A stretch of 6,458 nucleotides of DNA. It comes from JAICWY01 sp964531205 (GTDB lineage: Bacteria; Vulcanimicrobiota; Vulcanimicrobiia; Vulcanimicrobiales; Vulcanimicrobiaceae). Under the pieces are notes generated by a model. It was not told where the DNA came from. It made no database searches and was given only the letters and a program-made list of their open reading frames with translations. The position numbers and the translations under genes are program-made. Positions 1 to 6,458 of this stretch are shown one piece after another. The first letter of the stretch is position 1, and every line of letters begins with the position of its first letter. The stretch spans positions 1-6,458 of the forward strand of contig CAZHGH010000132.1 of the NCBI GenBank assembly GCA_964531205.1. The letters run 5' to 3'.

Positions 1-1010
1 TGTGCGTGCTCCTCGAGATACTCGGCGTTGATGCCGAGGTGCCGTAACCGGTACGTAAAGTCACGCCAGCCGTGGTTGAGCAATACTTTCTTCGGCTGCG
101 CCATTTCGATATACCGCAGTAACGCCGGATAATCGGCGTGATCCGAAAGCGCGAATCCGCGATCGACGCCGTAGCGAAACGGCGCGCTGCGATCCATCGT
201 CCACCCTGTGAGCATTGCCGTTCGCACGGACTTGCCTTGCAGCGCTTTCGGTAAGGCGCGTCCTGACGGAGGCCACACGACGACGCTTTCCTTATTAAAC
301 AGATGCGCGTCGTATCGGACATAGTTGGGCAGCCTCACGCCGCATTCTTCATACACTTTGCACAGAGAGTGAATCGCGCCGTGCACGGTTACGGAAAGAC
401 CGGCGCTGCCGAGAATAGCGACGGCTTCTTGCGCTTTTCCCAGTGAATACGCAAAGAAGACCGGGATGGCGCCCGCGTTTAGTGCATCGCGCGCAAAGGC
501 AGTCATTTCGCCGGCCACTTCGTCGCGCGGCGGAAACGCGTAATGTGGACGGCCGTACGTGCACTCCATCAGCAAAACATCGCACCGTTTTACTTCCGGC
601 GGTTCGCTTGTCAACGATGTATCCAGTTTGAAATCACCGGTGTACACGAAGCGGCCATGCTCGCCTTCAATTAAGATCTGCGAACTGCCTAAGACGTGTC
701 CGGCAGGGAATAGCGTAAGTCGATGCTCGCCATCGCTCCATGGCGTGTTGAACTCGTGTTCTTCGAAGCAACTCGGCGCCCGCGGAGCTTTAACGGGCTC
801 CAGCAGTGAGGTTTGCACCGCGTACGTCTCGCGCCGCGCGAAGCGGGCGCGGCAAATCTTTGCAGTATTGGGCGTCGCAACGATGACGTCGTGCTCGCGC
901 GCGTGGTCGGAGTGGCCGTGCGAAACGTAACAGCGCTCGCGGGAACGCATCGAGTCGATCCACAGGTCGATCGCTTCGACGTATAAGGACTTTTCGGCCA
1001 ACGAGAACAC
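1..1010 (-). CDS. Metallo-beta-lactamase/beta-CASP-fold exonuclease (mRNA 3'-end processing / ligase-associated exonuclease family), C-terminal end cut off by the window
   Basis: Predicted metal-dependent nuclease acting on RNA or DNA ends in the cytoplasm. 336 residues are visible without a stop codon. Seen: the metallo-beta-lactamase signature HGHSDHA at residues 31-37 (H31, H33, D35, H36), a third metal-site histidine in PAGHVLGSSQ (H105), the bridging aspartate in YTGDF (D126), a beta-CASP motif A-like acid in MECTYG (E149), then SDHAD (H291) and LNHGW (H313) near the C-terminus, as in RNase J/CPSF-73 relatives. Family members of the ligase-associated type are about 330-350 residues, so only a short tail should be missing. 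The GTG at 1008-1010 is chosen because it sits just before the first conserved strand; TTG at 999-1001 is an alternative and no ATG precedes it. No Shine-Dalgarno sequence is visible. It is divergent from cysK. In other bacteria such genes often sit with an ATP-dependent DNA ligase and an Lhr-like helicase, but those would lie off the left edge and cannot be checked. Fold is confident; substrate is not. Confidence 0.88.
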   Translation of the reverse strand, partial: MFSLAEKSLYVEAIDLWIDSMRSRERCYVSHGHSDHAREHDVIVATPNTAKICRARFARRETYAVQTSLLEPVKAPRAPSCFEEHEFNTPWSDGEHRLTLFPAGHVLGSSQILIEGEHGRFVYTGDFKLDTSLTSEPPEVKRCDVLLMECTYGRPHYAFPPRDEVAGEMTAFARDALNAGAIPVFFAYSLGKAQEAVAILGSAGLSVTVHGAIHSLCKVYEECGVRLPNYVRYDAHLFNKESVVVWPPSGRALPKALQGKSVRTAMLTGWTMDRSAPFRYGVDRGFALSDHADYPALLRYIEMAQPKKVLLNHGWRDFTYRLRHLGINAEYLEEHA

Positions 1011-1017
1011 GGTCGAA

Positions 1018-1023
1018 AGTATG
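1018..1023 (-). promoter_or_regulatory. Candidate -10 box of the nuclease gene (CATACT)
   Basis: On the minus strand CATACT matches TATAAT at four of six positions, including the conserved second A and final T, and ends 7 bases before the GTG start at 1010. The spacing is the same as that of the opposite promoter. No Shine-Dalgarno sequence fits in the short leader. Weak on its own; the symmetry with the cysK side is the main support. Confidence 0.3.
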
Positions 1024-1066
1024 TTCGGGCGGTTCCCGGGTGCAGCCTTTACGCAGGCATTTCGGT

Positions 1067-1072
1067 TATGAT
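1067..1072 (+). promoter_or_regulatory. Candidate -10 box of the cysK operon (TATGAT)
   Basis: TATGAT matches TATAAT at five of six positions and ends 7 bases before the ATG at 1080. A transcript begun at the usual distance would start at or next to that ATG, giving a leaderless mRNA. The same bases overlap the two upstream ATGs (1068 and 1071), which supports 1080 as the true start if this is the promoter. No clear -35 box is present. Inferred from position and sequence only. Confidence 0.4.
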
Positions 1073-1079
1073 GCGTACT

Positions 1080-2042
1080 ATGGCACGCATCTATGAAAAT
1101 TTGGCCGACACGTTCGGCAACACGCCGCTGGTCAAGCTGAACCGCCTCGGAAAAGGCCTTCCCGGCACGGTCTTGGTCAAGATGGAGTCATTCAACCCCG
1201 CGGGCTCCGTCAAAGATCGCATCGGTGTTTCGATGATCGAGGCGGCCGAGCGCGAAGGGCGCCTGCGTCCCGACACGGTCATCCTCGAGCCGACGAGTGG
1301 AAACACCGGCATCGCGCTCGCTTTTGTCGCTGCTGCAAAAGGGTATCCCGTAATTCTCGTGATGCCCGACACGATGACGATCGAACGGCGTAATTTGCTT
1401 AAAGCCTACGGTTCGCAAGTCGTTCTTACGCCCGGCGCCGACGGTATGAAAGGCGCAATCGCAAAAGCGAACGAGATCTTTCAAAGCAATCCCGGAAAAT
1501 ATTTCATTCCTCAGCAGTTCGAGAATCCGGCGAATCCCGAAATTCACCGGCGTACTACAGCTGAAGAGATTTGGCGCGACACCGACGGCATGGTCGACAT
1601 TGTCGTGGCGATGGTCGGTACGGGCGGCACGATCACCGGCGTGGGTGAAGTGTTGAAAGAACGCAAACCTAGCGTCAAGATTATTGCGGGTGAGCCGGAT
1701 GCGTCGCCGGTGCTTTCGGGCGGTCAAGCCGGACCGCACAAAATTCAAGGAACGGGCACGGGCTTTGTTCCCAAAGTGCTCAACACGAGTATTTACGATG
1801 AAGTCATCCGCGTGACAGATGCAGATGCCATTGCGATGGCGCGCCGTGCGACGCGCGAAGAAGGCATGCTCGTCGGCATTTCATCGGGTGCCAACATCTG
1901 GGCGGCATTGCAAGTGGCTGCGCGTCCTGAGTCGAAAGGCAAACTGATTGTGACGATTGGAGCGGATACCGGCGAGCGGTACCTGTCCAATCCAGTCTTT
2001 GCCGAACAGGAAGCCAATATTGTCGAATCCGCCCTGGTATAA
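1080..2042 (+). CDS. cysK: Cysteine synthase (O-acetylserine sulfhydrylase), PLP-dependent
   Basis: Cytoplasmic enzyme that joins O-acetyl-L-serine and sulfide to give L-cysteine and acetate, the last step of cysteine synthesis. The 320-residue product has the whole fold-type II PLP layout: the PLP-binding lysine K45 in NPAGSVKDR, the substrate loop TSGNTG at 72-77, the CysK-typical block MPDTMTIERR near 98-107, the phosphate-binding loop GTGGT at 180-184, SSGAN at 268-272, and a C-terminal GADTGERYLS. Length is normal for CysK (about 310-325). Start: ATG at 1080 is chosen over in-frame ATGs at 1068 and 1071 because CysK proteins usually begin MARIYEN or similar; only a weak, badly spaced AGG (1055-1057) lies upstream. 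There is no C-terminal CBS or regulatory domain, so cystathionine beta-synthase is unlikely. O-phosphoserine or another close sulfhydrylase specificity cannot be excluded. First gene of the plus-strand operon; its last 23 bases overlap the asparaginase gene and carry that gene's ribosome binding site. Confidence 0.95.
   Translation: MARIYENLADTFGNTPLVKLNRLGKGLPGTVLVKMESFNPAGSVKDRIGVSMIEAAEREGRLRPDTVILEPTSGNTGIALAFVAAAKGYPVILVMPDTMTIERRNLLKAYGSQVVLTPGADGMKGAIAKANEIFQSNPGKYFIPQQFENPANPEIHRRTTAEEIWRDTDGMVDIVVAMVGTGGTITGVGEVLKERKPSVKIIAGEPDASPVLSGGQAGPHKIQGTGTGFVPKVLNTSIYDEVIRVTDADAIAMARRATREEGMLVGISSGANIWAALQVAARPESKGKLIVTIGADTGERYLSNPVFAEQEANIVESALV
2008..2013 (+). promoter_or_regulatory. Ribosome binding site (AGGAAG) deciding the asparaginase start
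   Basis: AGGAAG lies inside the end of cysK, with AGGA 8 bases ahead of the TTG at 2020-2022. It is the only good Shine-Dalgarno match near any start in the window and favours TTG 2020 over the earlier in-frame TTG at 1957. Being inside cysK, it implies that translation of the two genes is coupled. Confidence 0.65.
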
Positions 2043-3081
2043 CAACGAGCATCAACTTCAAGGCGAACCTTTCGTAGAAGTCACGCGCGGCGATCTGGTG
2101 GAGTCGATCCACCACATCGCCGCTTGCGTGATGGACAGCGCGCGAAACGTTACGTTCTCGCTTGGAGACATCGACGCGCCCGTCTATCTGCGCTCTACTG
2201 CTAAACCGTTTATCGCGGCTGCTGCAATAGCGGCCGGCGTTCACAAGCGTTTCGGTCTAGAGCCTTGCGAGATCGCCGTGATGGCTGCATCACACACAGG
2301 TCAGCCGTTCCACGTTGAAGCCGTGCAATCGATTTTGCGCAAGATCGGTTTGGATGAATCGTGGCTGCAATGCGGCGTCCACGCACCCTACAATGCCGAA
2401 TCGGCGCGTGCGCTCGAAGAAGCGCACGTGAAGCCGACTTCGCTGCATAATAATTGCTCCGGTAAACACGCGGGCATCCTCGCGCTGTGCAAAGCGATTG
2501 GCGCGGATCCGGCAACGTACATGGAGCTTTCGAATCCCGCGCAGCAACGCATTCTCGAATTATGCGCGCGTATGTCGGATCAACGCGTGGAAAATTTTGC
2601 GCTGGGCGTCGACGGCTGCGGTATTCCGGTGTATGCAACACCGTTGCGAAATGCCGCGCTGTCCTTCATGCGTTTTGCTACGCTGGAGGGGATCGATGAA
2701 AGCGATGCTGCTGCGCTGCGAATCGTGCGAGACGCGATGATCCAATATCCGGAATATGTCTCGGGAACCGGCGAATTCGACGCTCGCCTTATGCAGGCGG
2801 GTGAAGGAGCAGTTGCTTGTAAGGGCGGAGCGGAAGGGGTTCACGGCGCCGCGCTCTTAGATGCCGGCACGGGCATGGCGGTCAAGGTTATCGATGGCGC
2901 CTCGCGCGGCCGCGCTCCGGCGGTGCTCGCCATTTTGCGGCGCCAAGGCCTTCTTTCGGAGCAGGCGTTGACCAAACTGGCCGACCTGGAGCGGCCAATC
3001 GTGTATAATCGAGCCGGGCGCGTCGTGGGCGAAGTGCGCGCCGCTGGTACCTTCGCCGTCTCCAAAGCGAGTACGAGATAA
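2020..3081 (+). CDS. L-asparaginase, Rhizobium etli type (asparaginase II / ReAV family)
   Basis: Predicted to hydrolyse L-asparagine to L-aspartate and ammonia; no signal peptide is seen, so it should be cytoplasmic. The product has 353 residues, close to the 367 of R. etli ReAV. It opens with the family block VEVTRGDLVES. All catalytic and metal-site residues known for ReAV can be found: S59 and K62 in RSTAKP, S91 in ASHTG, C146 and K149 in NCSGK, C200 in DGCG, and K268 in ACKGG. From recalled ReAV numbering (S48, K51, S80, C135, K138, C189, K263), the first six are shifted by a constant 11 residues and the last by 5. This family is unrelated to the E. coli AnsA/AnsB and plant-type asparaginases. 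The TTG at 2020 is chosen because of the AGGAAG upstream and its fit to family length; no other start codon lies between it and the conserved block. TTG at 1957 would add 21 residues read from within cysK. It overlaps cysK by 23 bases and ends 3 bases before metH. Activity on glutamine or a peptide amide cannot be judged. Confidence 0.9.
   Translation: MSNPPWYNNEHQLQGEPFVEVTRGDLVESIHHIAACVMDSARNVTFSLGDIDAPVYLRSTAKPFIAAAAIAAGVHKRFGLEPCEIAVMAASHTGQPFHVEAVQSILRKIGLDESWLQCGVHAPYNAESARALEEAHVKPTSLHNNCSGKHAGILALCKAIGADPATYMELSNPAQQRILELCARMSDQRVENFALGVDGCGIPVYATPLRNAALSFMRFATLEGIDESDAAALRIVRDAMIQYPEYVSGTGEFDARLMQAGEGAVACKGGAEGVHGAALLDAGTGMAVKVIDGASRGRAPAVLAILRRQGLLSEQALTKLADLERPIVYNRAGRVVGEVRAAGTFAVSKASTR
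3075..3077 (+). promoter_or_regulatory. Weak Shine-Dalgarno element (GAG) before the metH TTG
   Basis: GAG, in the context ACGAGATAACAATTG, lies 7 bases before the TTG at 3085 and inside the last sense codons of the asparaginase gene. On its own it is poor, so initiation of metH probably depends on ribosomes terminating at the adjacent TAA. Inference from spacing. Confidence 0.3.
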
Positions 3082-3084
3082 CAA

Positions 3085-6000
3085 TTGGCTAACTACCTAG
3101 AACTGCTCCGAGAGCGCGTGCTGCTCTTCGACGGGGCCATGGGCACGCAGCTCATGGATCTCGAGCTTTCCGCTGAAGATTTCGGCGGCACACAATATCA
3201 TGGGTGCAACGAGGCGCTGGTACTCAGCAGGCCCGATCTCATCCAGCGCATTCATGAATCGTATCTCGAAGCCGGCGCCGATGTCCTCGAAACCGACACT
3301 TTTACCGCGTCGCGTCTGAAGCTCGATGAGTACGGCTTAGGCGATCGCGTCGCGGAAGTCAATCGTAACGCCGCGCAGATCGCACGGGTCGCGTGCGAGA
3401 AATACAGCGCGCCGGAACGGCCGCGATTTGTCGCCGGCTCGATGGGACCGACGGGCATGCTGATCTCATCGTCCGATCCGACGCTTTCGAAGATCACGTT
3501 CCAGGAACTCGCAGACATTTACGGCGAGCAGGCGCGCCATCTCGTTGAAGGCGGCGTCGATTTGCTTTTGCTGGAGACGATGCAAGATCTGCTCGAGCTC
3601 AAGGCGGCGATCGCGGGCATCACGCGCGAGTTTGCAAAGGGCATGCGGCGCGTACCGATTCAAGCACAGCCCACGCTCATTACTGAAGGCCGCATGCTGC
3701 TGGGTACGGACATTCGCGCGATTTGCGCGACGCTCGGCGCATTGCCGGTGGATGTGATCGGTTTGAACTGCTCGACCGGCCCTTCGCAAATGCGCGATCC
3801 GGTGCGCTACCTCACCGAGATGTCGGATCGGTTCATCAGCGTCATTCCGAACGCCGGTCTGCCCATCATGGGGCCGAAGGGCGAGACGATCTATCCGGAA
3901 ACGCCGCAAGAACTTGCATCCGAACTCGCGGACTTTGTGCGCGAATTCGGCGTGAACGTGGTCGGCGGATGTTGCGGTACCACGCCGGCACATATTAGCG
4001 CGCTTCGCGCGGCACTCGATACGCATGCGGTTCGGCCGCGTATCCCCGTGGCGAAGCCAAAACAATTTGTCGCATCGGCGATGACGGCGATCGCGCTCGA
4101 ACAAGAACCGCGTCCGATGCTCGTCGGAGAACGGATCAACGCGCAGGGCTCTCGCAAACTCAAAAGGCTTCTCTTAGAAGAAGCGTACGACGACATCGCG
4201 CTCCTTGCCCGCGAGCAGGTGGAAGGCGGCGCGCATACGCTGGACATTTGTTGCGCGCTGACCGAACGTACCGATGAAGACGAGCAGATGCGCGTCGTCG
4301 TGCGCAAACTGGCGCAATCGGTTGAAGCGCCGCTCATGATCGACTCCACCGAGCCGCGCGTTATTCAGCGCGCGCTGGAGAATTATCCGGGCCGCGCCAT
4401 CATCAACTCGGTGCATCTCGAAAGCGGCCGGGCGAAGATCGACTCCGTTCTGCCGATGGCGCTCGAACACGGCGCGGCCGTCGTTGCGCTGACGATCGAT
4501 GAGACCGGCATGGCGAAAACCGCCGCGCGCAAACTCGAGGTCGCAAAACGCATTTACGACATCGTCGTAACTGAGTATGGCTTGCCCGCCGGCGCCCTGA
4601 TATTCGACGATCTGACATTCACGCTCGCGACGGGCGACGCCGAATATATCGAATCCGCGATCGAAACGATTGAGGGCATTCGTGCGATCAAGGCGGCCCT
4701 GCCGGGCGTGTTGACCTCGCTCGGCGTTAGCAACGTGTCCTTCGGTCTGAAACCGCACGCGCGCGCGGCGCTCAACTCGGTGTTTCTGCACCATTGCGTC
4801 GAAGCCGGACTCGATCTCGCGTTGGTCAATCCGAAAGAGATTACGCCGTACGCGGAACTCGACGCGACGGAGCGCGAACTTTGTGACGATCTCGTATTCA
4901 ACCGCCGCTCCGATGCCCTGCAACGGCTCATCGAGCATTATGAGAGCACGGTGGGCACGGCACAAGGCTCCGGTCCTGCAAAAGACGACGACGCGGACGC
5001 ACCGCCGGAAGTGCGCATTCACAATGCGATTCTTCGCCGGCGCAAAGACGGCATCGAAGCGAAGCTCGACGACGCACTGAAAACACGCGACGCCGTTGCT
5101 GTTCTCAACGACATTCTCTTGCCGGCAATGAAGGAAGTCGGCGACAAATTCGGCGCCGGCGAACTGATTCTGCCGTTCGTTCTGCAGTCGGCTGAAGTGA
5201 TGAAGAAGGCCGTCGCACATCTCGAGCAATTTCTCGAGAAGAAGGAAGGCGTCACCAAAGGCAAGGTCGTGCTTGCAACGGTGTTCGGCGACGTGCACGA
5301 CATCGGCAAAAACCTTGTAAATACAATTCTTTCGAACAATGGCTATACGGTGTTCGATCTCGGCAAGCAAGTGCCGATGAATACGATTCTCGAGAAAGCG
5401 CAAGAAGTGCAGGCGGATGCAATCGGCCTTTCTGCATTGCTCGTCTCCACGAGCAAACAGATGCCGGTGTGCGTGCAAGAACAAGATTCGCGCGGACTGC
5501 AATTCCCCGTGTTGGTCGGCGGTGCGGCGATTAACCGCGATTTCGGGCGCCGGATCTCACTGCTCGACGATGGCCGGCGTTTCTTCGATCCGGGCCTCTT
5601 TTACGCAAAAGACGCGTTTGAAGGCTTGCAGATTATGGAGTCTCTCACGGGCGATCCGAAGGAGCGCGAAGCGTTGCTCGAACGCGCCAAACAAGAAGCG
5701 TTTAAACTTCGCGATTCGCAGCGCGCGGCGGTTCCATCGGGCAACGGCCAGATCCGGTATTCTGCCATTAAAACGGAAGTGGCCGACGTTCCGAAACCGC
5801 CGTTCTGGGGAGCGCGTACTGTTCGTGAAATCGATGCGAAACAACTGTGGTCGTGTTTCGATCTGCGTAGTTTGTACCGCTTATCGTGGGGCGCGGCGAA
5901 CACGAAAGGCGACGCCTTCGAAAAACTCGTTCGTGAGGATTTCGAACCGCGTCTGCACCGGTATGAGGAGATGGCGATTCGCGACGGGTTGCTCGAACCG

Positions 6001-6458
6001 CGTTTCGTCTACGGTTATTTCCCCGCTGCCGGCGTAGGCAATGACGTCGTCATTTACGATCCAGCGGATCCGTCAAAAGAAATCGGGCGTTTCACGTTCG
6101 CACGTCAACCCGGCGGCGAGCATCTCTCGCTTGCCGATTACGTCCGCGAGCCGGACAACGGGCGCGGCGTCGACGTTGTAGCGCTGCAAGTCGTCACGGT
6201 CGGCACGCGCGCTGCGGAACGCATCGAACAATTACATCAAAGCGGCGAATACACGGAATCGTATTTCTTGCACGGCTTTTCGGTGCAAAGCGCGGAAGCG
6301 CTCGCGGAATACGCGCATCGCACGATTCGGCAAGAACTGGGACTTGCGAACGAACGCGGTAAGCGTTACTCGTGGGGTTACGGCGCGTGCCCCGATCTAT
6401 CGCAACACGAGATCGCGTTCAAACTGCTCGACGCAACGAGTGCAATCGGCGTTTCACT
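3085..6458 (+). CDS. metH: Cobalamin-dependent methionine synthase, C-terminus cut off by the window
   Basis: Cytoplasmic enzyme moving a methyl group from 5-methyltetrahydrofolate through cobalamin to homocysteine, giving methionine. 1124 residues are visible, with all four modules in the usual order. The homocysteine domain (about 8-325) starts LLFDGAMGT and has the zinc cysteines C229 (GLNC) and C296/C297 (GGCCGTTP). The folate domain (about 343-605) starts MLVGERIN. An acidic, probably flexible linker (about 620-643) follows. The cobalamin module has a helical cap (about 645-722) and a Rossmann part with GDVHDIGK, where H738 is the lower cobalt ligand, then GLSALLVST (783-785 is the SxL motif) and VGGAA (811-815). 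The AdoMet-binding reactivation domain (from about 905) holds RYSWGYGACPD at 1094-1104, matching RPAPGYPACP of E. coli MetH. E. coli MetH has 1227 residues; a few dozen residues are probably missing here. The TTG at 3085 is the first possible start after the asparaginase stop and leaves a normal short N-terminus; GTG at 3118 is too close to the first strand. The frame is unbroken throughout. Confidence 0.95.
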   Translation, partial: MANYLELLRERVLLFDGAMGTQLMDLELSAEDFGGTQYHGCNEALVLSRPDLIQRIHESYLEAGADVLETDTFTASRLKLDEYGLGDRVAEVNRNAAQIARVACEKYSAPERPRFVAGSMGPTGMLISSSDPTLSKITFQELADIYGEQARHLVEGGVDLLLLETMQDLLELKAAIAGITREFAKGMRRVPIQAQPTLITEGRMLLGTDIRAICATLGALPVDVIGLNCSTGPSQMRDPVRYLTEMSDRFISVIPNAGLPIMGPKGETIYPETPQELASELADFVREFGVNVVGGCCGTTPAHISALRAALDTHAVRPRIPVAKPKQFVASAMTAIALEQEPRPMLVGERINAQGSRKLKRLLLEEAYDDIALLAREQVEGGAHTLDICCALTERTDEDEQMRVVVRKLAQSVEAPLMIDSTEPRVIQRALENYPGRAIINSVHLESGRAKIDSVLPMALEHGAAVVALTIDETGMAKTAARKLEVAKRIYDIVVTEYGLPAGALIFDDLTFTLATGDAEYIESAIETIEGIRAIKAALPGVLTSLGVSNVSFGLKPHARAALNSVFLHHCVEAGLDLALVNPKEITPYAELDATERELCDDLVFNRRSDALQRLIEHYESTVGTAQGSGPAKDDDADAPPEVRIHNAILRRRKDGIEAKLDDALKTRDAVAVLNDILLPAMKEVGDKFGAGELILPFVLQSAEVMKKAVAHLEQFLEKKEGVTKGKVVLATVFGDVHDIGKNLVNTILSNNGYTVFDLGKQVPMNTILEKAQEVQADAIGLSALLVSTSKQMPVCVQEQDSRGLQFPVLVGGAAINRDFGRRISLLDDGRRFFDPGLFYAKDAFEGLQIMESLTGDPKEREALLERAKQEAFKLRDSQRAAVPSGNGQIRYSAIKTEVADVPKPPFWGARTVREIDAKQLWSCFDLRSLYRLSWGAANTKGDAFEKLVREDFEPRLHRYEEMAIRDGLLEPRFVYGYFPAAGVGNDVVIYDPADPSKEIGRFTFARQPGGEHLSLADYVREPDNGRGVDVVALQVVTVGTRAAERIEQLHQSGEYTESYFLHGFSVQSAEALAEYAHRTIRQELGLANERGKRYSWGYGACPDLSQHEIAFKLLDATSAIGVS

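Larger units (their letters stand above)
1011..1079. promoter_or_regulatory. Divergent intergenic spacer between the nuclease gene and cysK
   Basis: These 69 bases are the only real gap in the window and must carry the promoters for both directions. A -10-like hexamer lies close to each gene start. With standard 17-base spacing, the two -35 positions would fall on nearly the same bases (about 1041-1049), but no good TTGACA match is seen there on either strand. There is no room for a cobalamin, SAM or T-box leader, and no hairpin followed by a T-run was noticed. Confidence 0.6.

Noticed and set aside
559..930. 123-codon open frame on the plus strand opposite the nuclease gene
   Set aside because: The minus-strand frame carries the metal-site motifs across this stretch; the plus frame has no recognisable feature.
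1011..1079. Possible riboswitch (cobalamin, SAM or T-box) ahead of the cysK-metH operon
   Set aside because: The spacer is only 69 bases and shared with a divergent gene; no conserved core, hairpin or terminator can be made out.
1188..1748. 186-codon open frame on the minus strand
   Set aside because: Antisense to the conserved core of cysK, whose motifs prove the plus-strand frame.
3082..3084. Internal promoter or terminator between asparaginase and metH
   Set aside because: The gap is 3 bases and no hairpin with a T-run is visible around it, so the genes are read as one unit.
3466..4104. 212-codon open frame on the minus strand
   Set aside because: Antisense to the homocysteine-binding domain of metH; Arg/Ala-rich composition and no domain pattern.
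5221..5240. Two CTCGAG palindromes 12 bases apart, looking like an inverted repeat
   Set aside because: They encode LEQFLEK in the end of the MetH cap domain, a normal helix repeat of Leu-Glu codons; nothing suggests a regulatory or mobile role.
4174..5502. 442-codon open frame on the minus strand
   Set aside because: It lies wholly opposite the unbroken metH frame and encodes an Arg/His/Phe-rich sequence without recognisable motifs, as expected from antisense of GC-rich codons.
5417..6037. 206-codon open frame on the plus strand
   Set aside because: Out of frame inside metH; Arg/Ser/Cys-rich product typical of a shifted frame. The metH frame is intact here, so it is not a frameshift remnant.

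Overview
The window is densely packed bacterial chromosome, moderately GC-rich, with four genes and no mobile elements, RNA genes, CRISPR arrays or long gaps. Both outer genes run off the window. Three of the four likely start codons are not ATG (GTG, TTG, TTG). The taxon cannot be fixed from this sequence. Codon choice, non-ATG starts, possibly leaderless promoters and a full cobalamin-type methionine synthase would fit a deep-branching environmental phylum such as Candidatus Eremiobacterota/Vulcanimicrobiota, or Deinococcota, Chloroflexota or Armatimonadota. That is an impression, not a demonstrated placement.

Layout: positions 1-1010 (minus strand) hold most of a metallo-beta-lactamase/beta-CASP-type nuclease related to the mRNA 3'-end-processing/ligase-associated exonuclease family; its last residues lie beyond the left edge. 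A 69-base divergent spacer (1011-1079) follows. On the plus strand come three tightly packed genes: cysK-type cysteine synthase (1080-2042), a Rhizobium etli-type L-asparaginase (2020-3081, overlapping cysK by 23 bases) and cobalamin-dependent methionine synthase metH (3085 to beyond the right edge, starting 3 bases after the asparaginase stop codon and in the same frame).

The three plus-strand genes are almost certainly one transcription unit. They make a small amino-acid module: CysK fixes sulfide into cysteine, the asparaginase releases aspartate and ammonia from asparagine, and MetH methylates homocysteine to methionine. Aspartate is the carbon precursor of homoserine and hence homocysteine, and cysteine can donate sulfur to it, so the enzymes connect metabolically. 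A dedicated function for the grouping is inference.

No wholly undescribed system is evident. The points most worth a second look are the placing of a ReAV-type asparaginase between cysK and metH, the single stop codon separating asparaginase and metH in one frame, and -10-like hexamers exactly 7 bases before the start codons of both divergent genes, suggesting leaderless transcripts.
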